Positions 28,190 to 40,329 of a stretch of DNA of 64,000 nucleotides are shown piece after piece. A program made the position numbers and the translations under genes. The notes beneath the pieces are model-generated. The model was given only the letters and a program-made list of their open reading frames with translations. It was not told the DNA's origin and did no database searches. The first letter of the stretch is position 1. Each line of letters starts with the position of its first letter. Origin of the DNA: Apis mellifera (lineage: Eukaryota > Arthropoda > Insecta > Hymenoptera > Apidae); assembly GCF_003254395.2 (NCBI RefSeq), contig NC_037638.1:22521352-22585351 (forward strand). The letters are read 5' to 3'.

Positions 28190-29913
28190 GTAATTAATCA
28201 AATCTGTGTGCGGCGGCGACAGGTAAACTTTAATGAACGAACAATACGGCGGTTTCTGTTAAAATCTCTTAACCGCAAATATGCTCCCAGAAACAAGCGT
28301 ACAATACCCTAGAAATTATCGGCTAAAGCAGGCAAACGTCCCTCCCTCCCTCCTCTTCCTTTCCTCTTCCGCGCAACATTCCGATCGATGATTTTGTTGT
28401 TCGTTCGTTTCGAAGGGAAATTACAATATTCGCCTTCATACTTTCCCCTTAATCCTCCCTTTAAATATGAAAGAGGTGAAAATATCGTACAGGTAATAAT
28501 ATTACTTCGCGATTATTAATTAAAACGGATGAAAAACGCGATCGAATCGACGTTATTACGATATGCTGCTGAAGGGACAGACTCTCGTAAATATTTGTAT
28601 TGGAACTCGAAGAACGTATCATCGATTCCTTCCTATAAAAAATATATCCTAAAATCGATTATCATCTCGTGATAAAATTAACAATCGGTCGGGTAAGGAA
28701 TTTCTTGCCGTCATTAAAGTTGCGACGTGGGAGGAAGAAAGGCGCGATATTCCAGGATATTCCAATATTTTATTGCACGGAATAAAGTGGCGCAAGCTGG
28801 TAATTTATGACAGTTTACCTAGCAGAGGCCGAGAAAGCTTGACATTTGCAGCGAGGCGAGGCGAATTTCGTCTACGAAGCAAGACGAAAGCGACAGTCGG
28901 CGTACCAACTATTCGCCGGCATCGAGTTCCGCGAAACGCGCCCTCGAGACTTCGCATTCTCTCGCTCCATGCGCCACCGCTTTCCACCTCTCGAGAGCGT
29001 GTAACAACCGGAAACGAAGGTGGTGGAATGTTTAACGCCCGCCAGAAAGAAACTGACGTTTCGCGCGTATCGATCCGCGAGACGCGTGCATCGAATGTCA
29101 AACGCCTCGAATACCTCTCTTCCTTCTCGTCGAACGAGAAACCAAGAAATCGGGTTCGTGCCGGGTGGAAAAACGTAAACGAGGGCGTTTACAATTAAAC
29201 GAAGGAAAGGAAGGGAAGGGAAGGGTTATGCAAAGAAGGAGGATCCGAAAAGGGGAGCGGCATCGCTTTTATTCCGCTCACGTAATCGTGGCCGCGATCG
29301 CGATTTTTTCATCTCGGGATGAAAGGCCCGGTTTCTCACGAACGCCTGCTCCCCCCCCCCCCTCGTCTAATTAAGGGACCGCGAATGGCGCATAATCGTC
29401 CTACTATCTCGGATGATCCACGAAAAAACGGGGATTTTGAAGGGGCGATAGGAGGGGGAGGGAGAGGATGTCCACGAACGGTCGAATCGCGATTATTTTT
29501 AATTCGATCAACGTCACCGGCCTGCTCACCACGCTCGAGGAAGCGTATATATATAGGCGCTCCCTTTTCCCTTTTTCTGTCGTATCCCCGGTTAGAGGAG
29601 CTCGTGCGGGGGGAGGGGGACGGATTTGAATACGCACATGCCAAATGTCTCGGGGTCCGGCCGCGGCCGCGCTCCCTCCCGGCCCCCCGGCTCTGGCCAT
29701 CGATCCGTTTGTCCAGCCTCGCTCGTGATCCCGCGGCAATAAATAAGGGGAGACGAGACGCGGCAGGACAGTCGCGATGTCGTGCGGAATGCATCGGCTT
29801 CTGTCAAACGGGCGAGTGGTGAGGAGACAACGGAGAAGAGGAGGGACGAGGAGGACGGGACGAGGATGGGCGACGACGCGGCGGTCCTGGAGAGGGAAGG
29901 GATGGAGAGGGAG

Positions 29914-29985
29914 AGAGGAGGAGGAGGAGGAGGAGGGGGAGGACGACGACGAGGACGACGACGAAGACGACGACGGGAACGGCGA
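29914..29985. repeat. Compound GGA and GAC trinucleotide microsatellite
   Basis: (GGA)n grades into (GAC)n, giving polyaspartate/glutamate on the + strand and polyserine on the minus strand, which explains the long open frames here on both strands (e.g. 30048-29404, 214 codons). Purine-rich on + over most of its length. Confidence 0.92.
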
Positions 29986-31044
29986 CGGGCCATTGAACGG
30001 GCAGAGGAGCACGTTATACCCATCCGCTGATCCGAGTCTAGATTGCATTAAGGCTTTTCCAAAATGAGCGATCCCTTAGGTCGGGGGACTGGGAGGAGAA
30101 AGGGAAAGGGAGAGGGAAAGAGAGGAGGCTCCGGTTCAGATCCTACTAACGACTCCCAAATGCGGGCAAGCCGAAGGTCCAAGGCACGTAGACCTCGTCA
30201 CCTTTTCGTGCTTTCGGCCGAGATTTCGTGATATCGAGCGTATCCGCTACGTAGCGGAACGTAGCTGCCATTTTAACGATGCAAATGATTCGAAATGCCG
30301 GATGGATCGCAATACCGATTCTAACGTATTTGACCTCTGAACGGAGATTGAACCCGCTATTTATTAAATCGTTGCTCGAATCGGAATCGAAATAGAAATA
30401 GAAATTTTGGTATCCGTACGATGTACGGAGTATTGTTCGAGTATTTATTCGTGTTGGAAGGATGATAGAAAAAAAAAAAGTGGCGCGATTATATTTCGAT
30501 CGCGAAAAGGACGAAGAGAACGAAAGGGGGGACGAAGAGGACGAAGTGGAGGGTCGTGTCTCTGGTCGTTGAGCAATTTTACGATCGAGTACCGGGCTTA
30601 AAGAGATACTTTTGCGCGAATTTCACATACAACTGATGAGACACCGCTAACAATGCCCAGTCATACATCGAAGTCGCCAAGGACACGACGGTCCGCTGCA
30701 TACAAAACGAGAACAGCCTCGAACGGCGCATCGTGCCCCGACACAGGAAGAATCGAATACGATCGGGCTTTTCTTAATCATGTACCGATTTCTTATTTTT
30801 TTTTCCCTTTCCTCCCTTTTTTCTTTTTTCTTTTTTGCTCCCTTTTTCCTTTTTTTTTCTTTTTTGTACGATCCCTGTGAAAAATGCCGCCCGGTTGTAA
30901 ATCGTCCGTTTAGTGCGCTCTTTCGGGGAACGAAACACCGGTTGAATTCTAACAGTTTCGCTCGTCCGTTTTTCATCCCCCTCCGACCGTACCTCGAACC
31001 CTTTCGACTTTGCGTCCAATCCAAGTGGAAAATTTAACGTGTAT

Positions 31045-31068
31045 AAAATCCGGTTCCTTCCGGATTTT
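31045..31068. repeat. Perfect hairpin, 9-bp arms with 6-nt loop, followed by T residues
   Basis: AAAATCCGG, loop TTCCTT, CCGGATTTT. The upstream GTATAAAA resembles a TATA element, but no transcript can be tied to it. Eukaryotic Pol II does not use such hairpins as terminators. Confidence 0.75.
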
Positions 31069-33988
31069 TAACTTTCGGACGGTTGATATAATTAAGGGAG
31101 AATGCGCCTTCGCTAAATCGAACGAGACTGCAATAAAATGGAGGAGGAAAGACTGTCGTGAAATGAAATTACGGGACGCTGAGCAAGCACGTAACACTTT
31201 TCACGACGACGTATCCCCGTGAAAATCCTGCAGGAACGTAGGAATTCAGAAATCAACGTTAACGAACGGATATTGCATCAGACGGCAATCAAGGAATTAG
31301 TTTCATTAAACCGTCTAAGGGTCACTCGAACTCCGATCAGTTTGAAAATTGACACGTTTGAAAGCACGATGCGAGGGAAGGGGGCACGTTCCGTCGAGAA
31401 CACTTCCGCGAACTTTAATCTACCGTGTATCATTGAATTTATCGCAAGATATGTCGAATATCGATAATTTAATTACAACATATAACGAACATTAAAGACA
31501 CGAATCGATCATACTCACCGATCAAATTCCTCCTTTCCTCGTTCCGTTATTAACCTTCCGCTATTAAATACCTCGAATCGCGTAATTTTCAAACAAATTT
31601 CCTATATATTTAATAAAACATAATCCTTCCAATCTCCTTTCGCGAGATTGATGATCGGAAAAAAAATTCCACGTGAAAATCGTTCGAAACAATTGACACT
31701 TAACTTGAGAAAATTCCAATATATTCCAAGAGGAAAGAAAGTGAACAAAGTGATATCTCTCGATATATATACATAATCGTAGACGAGATTGACATAACCC
31801 TCGATTCTCCGGATGCAAATCCGATCGAACGAGGTGGAGGAGAATCGAAAAGGGCGCGAAGATCGGTCGATTTATACTTTCCATATATTATTCCCTCTGC
31901 ATCGTAAAACGATACTTCCATGGAATGAACACGTTGCCACGTGTGACAAAGGGCCACCACTGGCGGCCACTAAACGCATTACGTTGCCCGTCTACGCGCC
32001 TTCTAACACCTTCTAGCACCGTGTTCCAACCAATCTTTCCCCCTGTCGCGTACGCAAATACGCGTAAACGGCTGTAACCATCCGTATCCAACCGCTTACT
32101 GCTGTACTCCTCCAGATCGTGGAGGAGAGAGAAGAAGAAATATTCTTCGATGTATTCGAATAATAAACGAACCGTGAAAATATGTAACCAACCCTCGACT
32201 CCTGTCTCTCTCGACGCAACCTACTTTTATTTGTTTCCGTCGGTGGAAAGTTGGAAGCGGGGAGGAGAGAATAAAGAGGGAGAGGAAGAGAGGCGGCTTC
32301 CATCGGAAAATAGACCTAGGTCGCCTGTGGGGACAGATTCGTCCGGAGACACCTCCCTCCACCGTTTCGCCCCCAAGATGAAATTAAACTTCTTTGCTGT
32401 TTGCGCCGCGGCTTGTTGTTGCGCAATTTAAAACACCGGGGGGCAAACATCGATACAACAACCGATCAAGAAGTACAGGCAATGGGATAAAAGCCTCTCG
32501 AAAGTCGAGAATCTTTTTAAAAAGTTCCGAACTCTGCAATAATAACACCGTGAATTAATTCGCGATGATTAATTCGTGTTTGTATCGAAGCTTACGTTTT
32601 TTTCAGAGATTTCTTTTTAAGAAAAACAAATTCGAAAATTCATCGAATATCAGTGAAGAACATTGATTAATTCTTATGATTGAATAATCGATAGAGAATT
32701 ATCGAAATTGTATTCTTCTGATCTTCTTTTTAATCATCTTCTTCCGTTCTTTAGAAGAGAAAACATCCAGTGTTAGAATTCGATGGCGAAACCGAGCAGG
32801 CAGAATGACTCGACCTACATTTCGCGACAACGTCGATGCAAACGCCGGCTGATACGAGAGTATTTTTGAAAATGACGGGAGGGGGGACGAGAAGAGAGAG
32901 CGAAAAGAGGAAGAGAGAGAGTCGGGAGACGGGACGATCGAACGAGCGAGTTCGTCTCTCGTATGCACACGCACACACTCGTGGGCCAGCGCTCGTTAAG
33001 CGCAGTGCGATTCCTCGAGATATCGTGCCGGCTTTAAATCAAGTCCGTCTGCCTCTCAACTGCTGACTGACTTTGAGCCAAGTCCACGGGCGTATACGTA
33101 AAACAAAAGAATCGTTAACGTCGAACCGCGACGACGACGCGCATGGAACCGCGGCGCATTCAAATGAGCTATTGGCCGTCGCAAAAATGACGACGAGAAC
33201 GGGAACGGCCAAAACACGAGAAGGAAATCGAACCTGATTCGACCAGGAGAAGAATAAAACCAGCCTTCCCTCGCCAGTTTTTGTTCCTCAGTTTTCGATT
33301 GTTCGGCGAAACCTCGATGCATCACTTCCCGTCAATTTCTCTATATTGATTACGTGACGGTAGGAATGTTTTCAATGTTTTCTTGTTTTTTTTTTTTTTA
33401 AGTGTGTGTGCGTGTGCGTAGATTATTTTAAGATAAATTTCATAATTTTGCGGATACGAAATTCAATATTTTTCTTACATTTTTTACTTTTCGTATTTTG
33501 GATGTAATTATAAGAGATGAGAGTGTTTTCAAATATTTGGAAAGAATCGAATATCGGATTTTGCGAATAATCACGTCGGCGAATAATTGGATAAAAGTGA
33601 GGAAGGAAGTGAAATTTCGGCGGATCGGTTTTATTTTCGAAAGACCACTCGCTCGTTCGACTTGGAATCGATAAAATACCATTAATATATTTGACAAGTT
33701 TAAAAAATACCTTACCATCTTTTCCTGCCCTTTCCCGGTGGTCCTCGCGCAACCTGAAATTACCTTATAAAAGATCGCGCGGGGAACGTGCAATGAATTA
33801 ACATTTAATCAAGCTATATCTAAATGCTTTCTCTCGAAGAGCACCGTATCTTTAATCGGGTTATAGAAGTAATTGCCTTAATAGCCGCTCAATGACCGTT
33901 TATTTTCGATCGTAAATTAATAGAAAGATGACACGGCGGACACGTTGGACAAAGTTGTTCTATAAATTGTTAAGATTTACGCGTCGAT

Positions 33989-34092
33989 TAATAGGGTTTG
34001 GGCAATACGGTTTATTAATCGAAATCGGCGTTTGGCGCGATCATCGCCACGCATTTAAACAAGCTGTCGAGGCCGAGGTGGAAAATCAAATG
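33989..34092 (+). other. Open frame between a weak AG and a GTAAGA donor; weak exon candidate
   Basis: The + frame 33928-34200 contains TTAATAG ahead of GGTTTGGGC and ends its evenly composed part at ATG/GTAAGA (34092/34093). The intervening translation includes GQYGLLIEIGVWRDHRH. The acceptor lacks a polypyrimidine tract, and there is no recognised homology. Confidence 0.08.
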
Positions 34093-35352
34093 GTAAGAAG
34101 AGTGTCGCGGCCACCGCTTCGCCACCACGGTGTTACATGGACGAGAAATGAGACCGGTTTCTCGTGCGAGCTACGTGTGTCCACTGTGTTCTTACAATAA
34201 ATTTTAACACGGTACTATTATGTCGGGGATTAATAAGGATCTACATATGATTTGCTCTCTTGTTCCTCCTGTTTCTCGATCCCTCAGTTCTCACCATCTA
34301 ATCACGACACCGAGAATATCATTAAGATATTTTATTTATATCGAATTAAAAGCTTATTGGATATATATATTTTTTTATTATAAATTGCAAACGTAAAGCT
34401 ATTTATCTGTTTGTGAATTTCGTTAAAATACAAATCATACGTAGAAATTAATCATGATCAGATTATGATACTGAATTTGAAACTTTTATGACAAAAATTT
34501 TCACGTAATTCATTTTAACAAAATGGATAATCAGGACGCTTTATCAAGAAAAAAATTCCTTAACTCTAATTAAATAAATATGAGGACAATTTCGTAACAT
34601 ATATATTCGTTTATCACAATCACTTCCTTCTCCTCTCGTAAACACTCGTAAATCTATCTAAGGGAAGCACCAATGAAAAATAACGTAATGGAAGAAAGAG
34701 AAGAAGGAAAATCCGCTAATTGCGATTAAAAGAGATCTAATTTCACGGGCATCTTCTATTTTCGATATTGCTTCGATGAACGATCAATGAATCCACCCTC
34801 AATTGACGAGGTGTATCTCGTCTGAAAGGGACGGACGCGCGATGGTTGGCCGCGAAATCAAAAGGCGCGCATTACCACATCTGCTTTGAAGTTGCATCGA
34901 GTCGAGATCGATCTTTGAGAAACTCCATTTCTCGAGGACGAGGGCCACGCCGTCCCCCCCTCCGATGCGGGGATAAAGGGAAACGGACGACGGCAACAGA
35001 CGACGGTGGAGATTGGTATTTCTCTTAGCGGGTAACGACGTGTTTCAAAAACACGCATCTAGCGCGGCTACCGTGTCGATAATTGGCAGGCCAACGGGGG
35101 GAGGGGAGGACAGATGGGACAGACCGCGGGTGGCCAAAAGGTCACGAGGCGCGCGGATAGGTGAGAACGTCTTGAAAAAGCGTACAAAGCGTTGGTTGAT
35201 GGACGAAGATGAATTGGCTCGACGTGAATTCGCTCACGACTTGGATGGGGTGGCATCCAAGCGACAGCTCGTTCGAGATCGAGGACGATAAACGTTGAAA
35301 TCGTTGCATCATTGAATATCATTTTTACCCATCTAACGAGGGGGAATCGTTG

Positions 35353-35372
35353 CATTGAAACCGATTTCAATG
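35353..35372. repeat. Short perfect hairpin, 8-bp arms, 4-nt loop
   Basis: CATTGAAA, CCGA, TTTCAATG. The adjacent AATCGTTGCAT occurs twice within 60 bp (near 35300 and 35345), so the hairpin overlaps a small duplicated motif. Confidence 0.7.
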
Positions 35373-38300
35373 AAATTTCTCTCCCCCCTCCGTATTTCGC
35401 AATACGTTGTTCAATACAAACTGGCTCGTGAAATATTTAAGATCGAAACTCTTGCACAAACTGCATCACTAGAGACACACGTTTAATTTTAATCTCTCCT
35501 TTCTTTTACCCTATTATTGTACATCGACGAAGAAAAATTCCAAGATTATTGTCACTTGCAAGATATATACGTAAATATATCGAAAAGAAGAGAAAAATTC
35601 TCTTCTCGAGAAGCTCCCTTCTTTCCTTAAACGCCTACGCGTGGACAGTCGACGGCCCGTTTAATTTAATCCACCTTACAATCCGGCGGCATTCGAGGAG
35701 GCAAGCGAGGGGGGAAAGGGGAAAAAAGAGAGGCGCGCGCGGGCACGCGTGTACACACGCGAGCATTGGGACGAGCAGGGCGCTCGTAAAAGAGGGATAG
35801 AGCAGTCGATGCAGAATTGGCTCTGCCGGTGCTCATCTCCACTGCCTAGAAGCCGGTGCATCTCCGAATATGATTAGCATATGTATGAGTCGGCCAACCC
35901 CTTTCCGCAGCCTCGAACGAGTGACCGCGCATGTCACCGTCAACGTTCTCCTCCACCATCCCCCCTACCTCTCTCCTCAACGGTGGTCAACGTGCACGCA
36001 CAAACGTACCCACGCGTGTGTAAACGTGTGTACACGTATACACGTACGGGCGTAGTGGACACGAGTCTGCCCCAGAAACTTCAATAATACCTTCCACGTC
36101 CCTCAATTACCTCCTATTTAATTACAACGCCGCATAATTAACGTCGCGAGAACACCCCTCTGGGTGATGCGTCGCCGCTTGACCGGTCAACTCCTGGATA
36201 CTGGCAAGGTCGTGTCCTATATCTAAGTTGCCACGCATTGCGAAATCGAAGCTCGAGGAAGGAATTTTCAAGTTGGTGTTTCCAATTATCTTTGGTGGAA
36301 GGAATTTGAATTAAATAATTATCGTTTCGCTGATAATTATTACGATCCAAGCAGATATAACGTCTTCTGATATAAAGTTCGTCTTTCTCGTGGGATCATT
36401 TCTTTTTTTAATTAAAATACTATCAAAATATTGGGACAAAATCGTGGCTTTGATTGAGGTTGAGATGATGACCGCATGATTGATAATCTGATTACATGAT
36501 TAGAAGAAAGAAACTTTGGTCGATCGAAGACTAGATCATTAACTTTTATATTAAAATCCGTATATGGATAAAATTTCGATCTGGAGTGAAAGAAGAATTC
36601 GAAAAGGGTGGCTTCTCACGCTTAAGGATAAATCGGGTGAAACTGTTTGAACAGCACGAGCAACGAAGCTCGAAATTCGTCGAGTACACGGAGAAAACGA
36701 GACACTTATCCGCTCTTCCGATGCACATGTCCGTAGCATTCCTATGGACGCGGCTAAAAAGATCACGCACGCTCGATAAAACTTTCAAGAGAGATCTCTG
36801 TCGGTTGCATAATGCACGAAAGCATGGACAGTGAGAAGCGGCTGCGAAGACGCGAGCAGTTTCTCACGTTGCATCCTTGCCAAGGAATTCTGTCCTCGCG
36901 CGTTGCTGACCTTCGTCCACTTAAGGAATCCGATCGCGACGGCAGGGAAATTAAGTTAGTCGAAAAGAATCGAGTCGATTCGAGCTCGAGTGATTTAGAA
37001 AATAAAATCCGTATATAGAATAATCGTTTCGAAGAAAAGAAAAACCATATTGCGTAATTTCCTATAATTTATAATTTCTTGACGATAATTGGAGCGTATC
37101 AAATCGTTTCAAATAAATACGTGGAATGTAATTCGAAACGTATGTTTTTCGAGCCTTTAGCTTCCATTCGAAAAAGAAAGGAAAGAAAGAAGGAAAGAAA
37201 TGCTAAAAGCAATCAAGTTTTTCCCTTTTACGTTTCGTTAAAGCATCGCATCACCCCGTATAGATCTGTCATCCTCTTTACATCGTGGATTTTAGCATTC
37301 CACCTTTCTCTTCTACCGCTGAAATCACCATTGAAAGGAAGGAAATTCCAACTCCGCGACGAGGACGCAGTTGGCCGCCATTCCAAAAAAGGACATCGTA
37401 AATTGTGAAAAGTGGAAGGAATGCTCGGATAAGCGTGCGAGATCCCGAGGGGAATACCTTAAAGCGAAAGGCTGTACACTTACACAATTCTCTTACACAC
37501 ATATATATACATACACACACATATATATATCGAAGTTGAGTTTAGAACGATCGAGATATTGGACTAATTTGAGGATAATCGCAAATCGATGAACGATCGA
37601 TGAATATAATGGAAACGTTCTAGGGCAGAATCGGAGAAACTGCATTACCAGGCGGAGAGCGTATATACAAATGGATAGGAGGTACATAATAGGAAACGAT
37701 TGGTCTTTAATTGGCCACATCTGATTGGAAACGACCCTCCAGCCATTCGCCACTTCTATAGGCCGATTATAAGCTTGAGAGAGGGGAGGGGAGGAGAGAG
37801 AGGAAGAAACGTCATAACGTTTTAAGCGCGGTTAATAGCGCGAGCTACCAAAAACATGAATTTCGCCCCGGTTGAGCGTAATCGGTTCAGTTTCGATCCA
37901 AAGAGAGAGAGAGGAAGAGGTTCGAAACTGCTCTTTACGGGAATCTCCATAATTGAATAAAATTTGAATAACATTTTCGGAAACAATACTCTTAAACGAA
38001 TAAAGTTAAAAGCTAATTGGCCGAGGTAAAATGTTTAGCCGAAAACGGCCCGTCTCTTTCAACCTTATTCGGGGTTATTCGTTTCCCACGATCGCACCTC
38101 CCCCCTTTTTTTTACCCCTCCCTCCTCCGCTTTGCCGAGTAGATTTGAAAAAAAAAGAAAAAAAAAGATAATCGGAGCTATTGCGTGAAAGCCGGGTCGA
38201 TGAAAATGAAAAACTGATTGAAAAGTGGGTGCCTTAACCGCTCTGATGGACTATCGATCGCCGCGACAAGAGCGAAAGATACAGTTTTGATCCGACTGGG

Positions 38301-38546
38301 CGGGTAATTGTCTTCCCCGGGATTGGCATACAATTTCCGGCCAAAAATGTCTCTTCCAGAGCGGATTATTTCTTGTCGTTCAACCTCTCGGTTAAGTGTT
38401 TTCCGGGAAAAAGTAGATAGTTTCGACTTCATTCAAAATGATTCTGTCAACGATGAAAGTCAAAAGCAGACGTTTTTTTTTCTTCTTTTTTTCATCCTTT
38501 GTCTCTTGAATCGAAATATCGAATAGATTCCAAAAGTTCTCTCTCC

Positions 38547-38700
38547 AAAATCGAAAAATCTTCTTCCACCGATAAAAGAAAGAATAATTCTTCGTGTTGC
38601 TCTCATCCTCTTGGAAACGAAAAAATCGAAAAATCTTCTTCCACCGATAAAAGAAAGAATAATGCTTCGCGTTGCGTTGCTCTCATCCTCTCTGGAAACG
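38547..38700. repeat. Direct tandem duplication, two units of about 75-79 bp
   Basis: Unit 38547-38619 recurs at 38622-38700. The copies share TCGAAAAATCTTCTTCCACC and GATAAAAGAAAGAATAAT; the second unit carries a small extra GCGTT and TC insertion. A chance open frame runs through both copies, making a translated repeat of KIEKSSSTDKRKNN, but nothing supports translation. Confidence 0.9.
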
Positions 38701-38888
38701 TTAAGACCGCGAAACGATAGGGAAAGATTGGCGGAGAAACTGTGGCCCTTTCACGCGGCAGCTTTCAAGACGGCGGCGGCGGCGGCGCGTCGAAGTGACG
38801 GACTTAGATTAACTTAGGAAAGAGGGTGGTGTAAGTTCAAAGGGGCGTCACGGCGCCATACGCCACCACGAAGTATTCGAAGAACGAC

Positions 38889-38889
<1 letters not shown>

Positions 38890-38918
<29 letters not shown>
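38890..38918. repeat. (GA)n microsatellite
   Basis: About fourteen GA units. Other (GA)n/(CT)n tracts: 625-643, 9147-9166, 14081-14108, 15256-15280, 23921-23937, 41120-41150, 41373-41390, 43860-43893, 47895-47912, 48222-48238, 52026-52046. Confidence 0.93.
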
Positions 38919-38921
<3 letters not shown>

Positions 38922-40139
38922 TCGGTAATCTGAATCGAGAGAAGTGGGAGGGAAGGGGTTGGGCAACATTGCGCGAGAGAGAACTTTAACAAATTTACGC
39001 GCTGCAGGGTGCAAGAGGAGGCGAGGCGCGCGTGTGTGCGAGTTCCTTGCCTGTGACACTGAATAAACGCGAGGCTTTCGTATCGATTATAGAGAAGGAG
39101 ATTATAGAGGAAAGGGTGAAACGACAGCAACAAACAAACAAACAACGCGAGTATCGATGCGATATTCGATGGTGATCGGCTCGAATTCGTACGTCTCTGG
39201 CCCCTCCCTCCCAGCCTCTTTCCCTCCATTTCTCGAAAAGACGACGTTAGACGCGGCTCGAATACAGAATTAGCTCGGAGGTAATTGATCCTTTAAATGA
39301 ACATCTTGAGGGAGCTCGCCGGGATGAATTCGCGATGAGAACACGCTAGTGCGAAACGGTGTCGTCGTTAACGCTTTGTCGGATGAAGGGACTTTATCAG
39401 TTGGCCGTAGACGCGGCGAAGTGTCTCGGAATTATACGGGTCCCAACGTTCATAAATCATGTAGAGCCGCGCCGCTAAATCATATTTCTGGGATAGCAGC
39501 CTTAAACCTGGCCGGGCTGCATGCGAGCGTTACGCTTTCCACGTGAGGAAAACCACGGGGAATCGAGAAGAATCCGGCACGTGGGACAAGATACAGGAAG
39601 ATTTCCTTTGTAAAACTCGAGTCGAATGAGATTCGAGTTATCGATAAATTCGCTCGAAGACACGAAAATTTCGATAGGTTTAGATGATGGTCCTTGATTC
39701 GAATTCTTTCACAATTTTATACTCGGTGTCCATGCAACGTGAAAATTTGAAATTTTCACAATCGAGAATACCGGTTTAAAATATTCAACCAGTTTTAAAA
39801 GCTAATGGGGGAAAGCGTTGAAAGTTGGAGAAAAAGTAGGAGGGAACGGAACCGTTTGTCGAAACGGAACGTCGCGTTGAATTCTCGAAGCGAATACACA
39901 AAGGACAAGATTGCACAGGGAAGGTGTACAAATATGTATAAATAAATGTATTGGGAGCGGCGTTTGGGAGCGTTAGAGGGAAACGCGTGTGGCAGGGGGC
40001 GAAAGGGTGGCGAAGAGGAGCGAGCCATTTAATAATCAGTAAACTAGTTACAGCCTCGCATACATTCATGCAGAAGCGGCCTAGCTCGGTCGCATGTGCA
40101 CCCTGAATTATTTACAGCGGAGGATGACCGCTCGCCAAA

Positions 40140-40328
40140 ATGGACTTAGAATTCGCAATTAAGGTGCACAGCTCCATAAGCCCGAAACGCATTATCGCAT
40201 TATTATTAAAATCGGGTAAAGCCGTCGCGTTCACCTTGCGACCGCAAAATGCAAAGAGACCTTCGCTTAAGCGGACGCTGCCTGGTCGGGAAGGAAAAGA
40301 GCGATCGAAGGAAAAGAGGAAAGGATAA
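40140..40328 (+). other. 62-codon ORF with a good insect start context; coding status uncertain
   Basis: ATG at 40140 sits in CCAAAATGG, close to the insect translation-start consensus, and opens 62 codons to TAA. The N-terminal 42 residues (beginning MDLEFAIKVHSSIS) are of mixed composition; the last 20 are lysine/arginine/glutamate-rich because they run into a purine-rich tract. No splice sites, homology or neighbours support it. It could be a chance frame in a conserved noncoding stretch. Confidence 0.12.
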
Positions 40329-40329
40329 A

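Larger units (their letters stand above)
28200..33900. other. Non-genic DNA, block 5
   Basis: No gene supported. Contains GGGAA repeats at 29202-29225, a C12 run at 29351-29362, the trinucleotide microsatellite at 29914-29985, mixed T/C tracts at 30790-30866, the hairpin at 31045-31068, and a T-run plus (GT)n at 33386-33418. The open frames around 29.3-30.05 kb on both strands are microsatellite translations. Confidence 0.6.
34201..40130. other. Non-genic DNA, block 6
   Basis: No gene supported. 34200-34720 is AT-rich. The block carries a small hairpin at 35353-35372, (CA)/(TA) repeats at 37495-37530, a purine tract at 37776-37804, the duplicated unit at 38547-38700, (CGG)n at 38771-38788, (GA)n at 38890-38918 and (CAAA)n at 39129-39146. 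39350-39545 is repeat-free and open on +, but not recognisable. Confidence 0.6.

Noticed and set aside
29319..30067. Long overlapping frames on both strands with polyserine or polyaspartate
   Set aside because: They are translations of the GGA/GAC microsatellite at 29914-29985 and its GC-rich flanks.
31038..31070. Hairpin plus T-run as an intrinsic terminator
   Set aside because: That mechanism is bacterial, and the window is eukaryotic.
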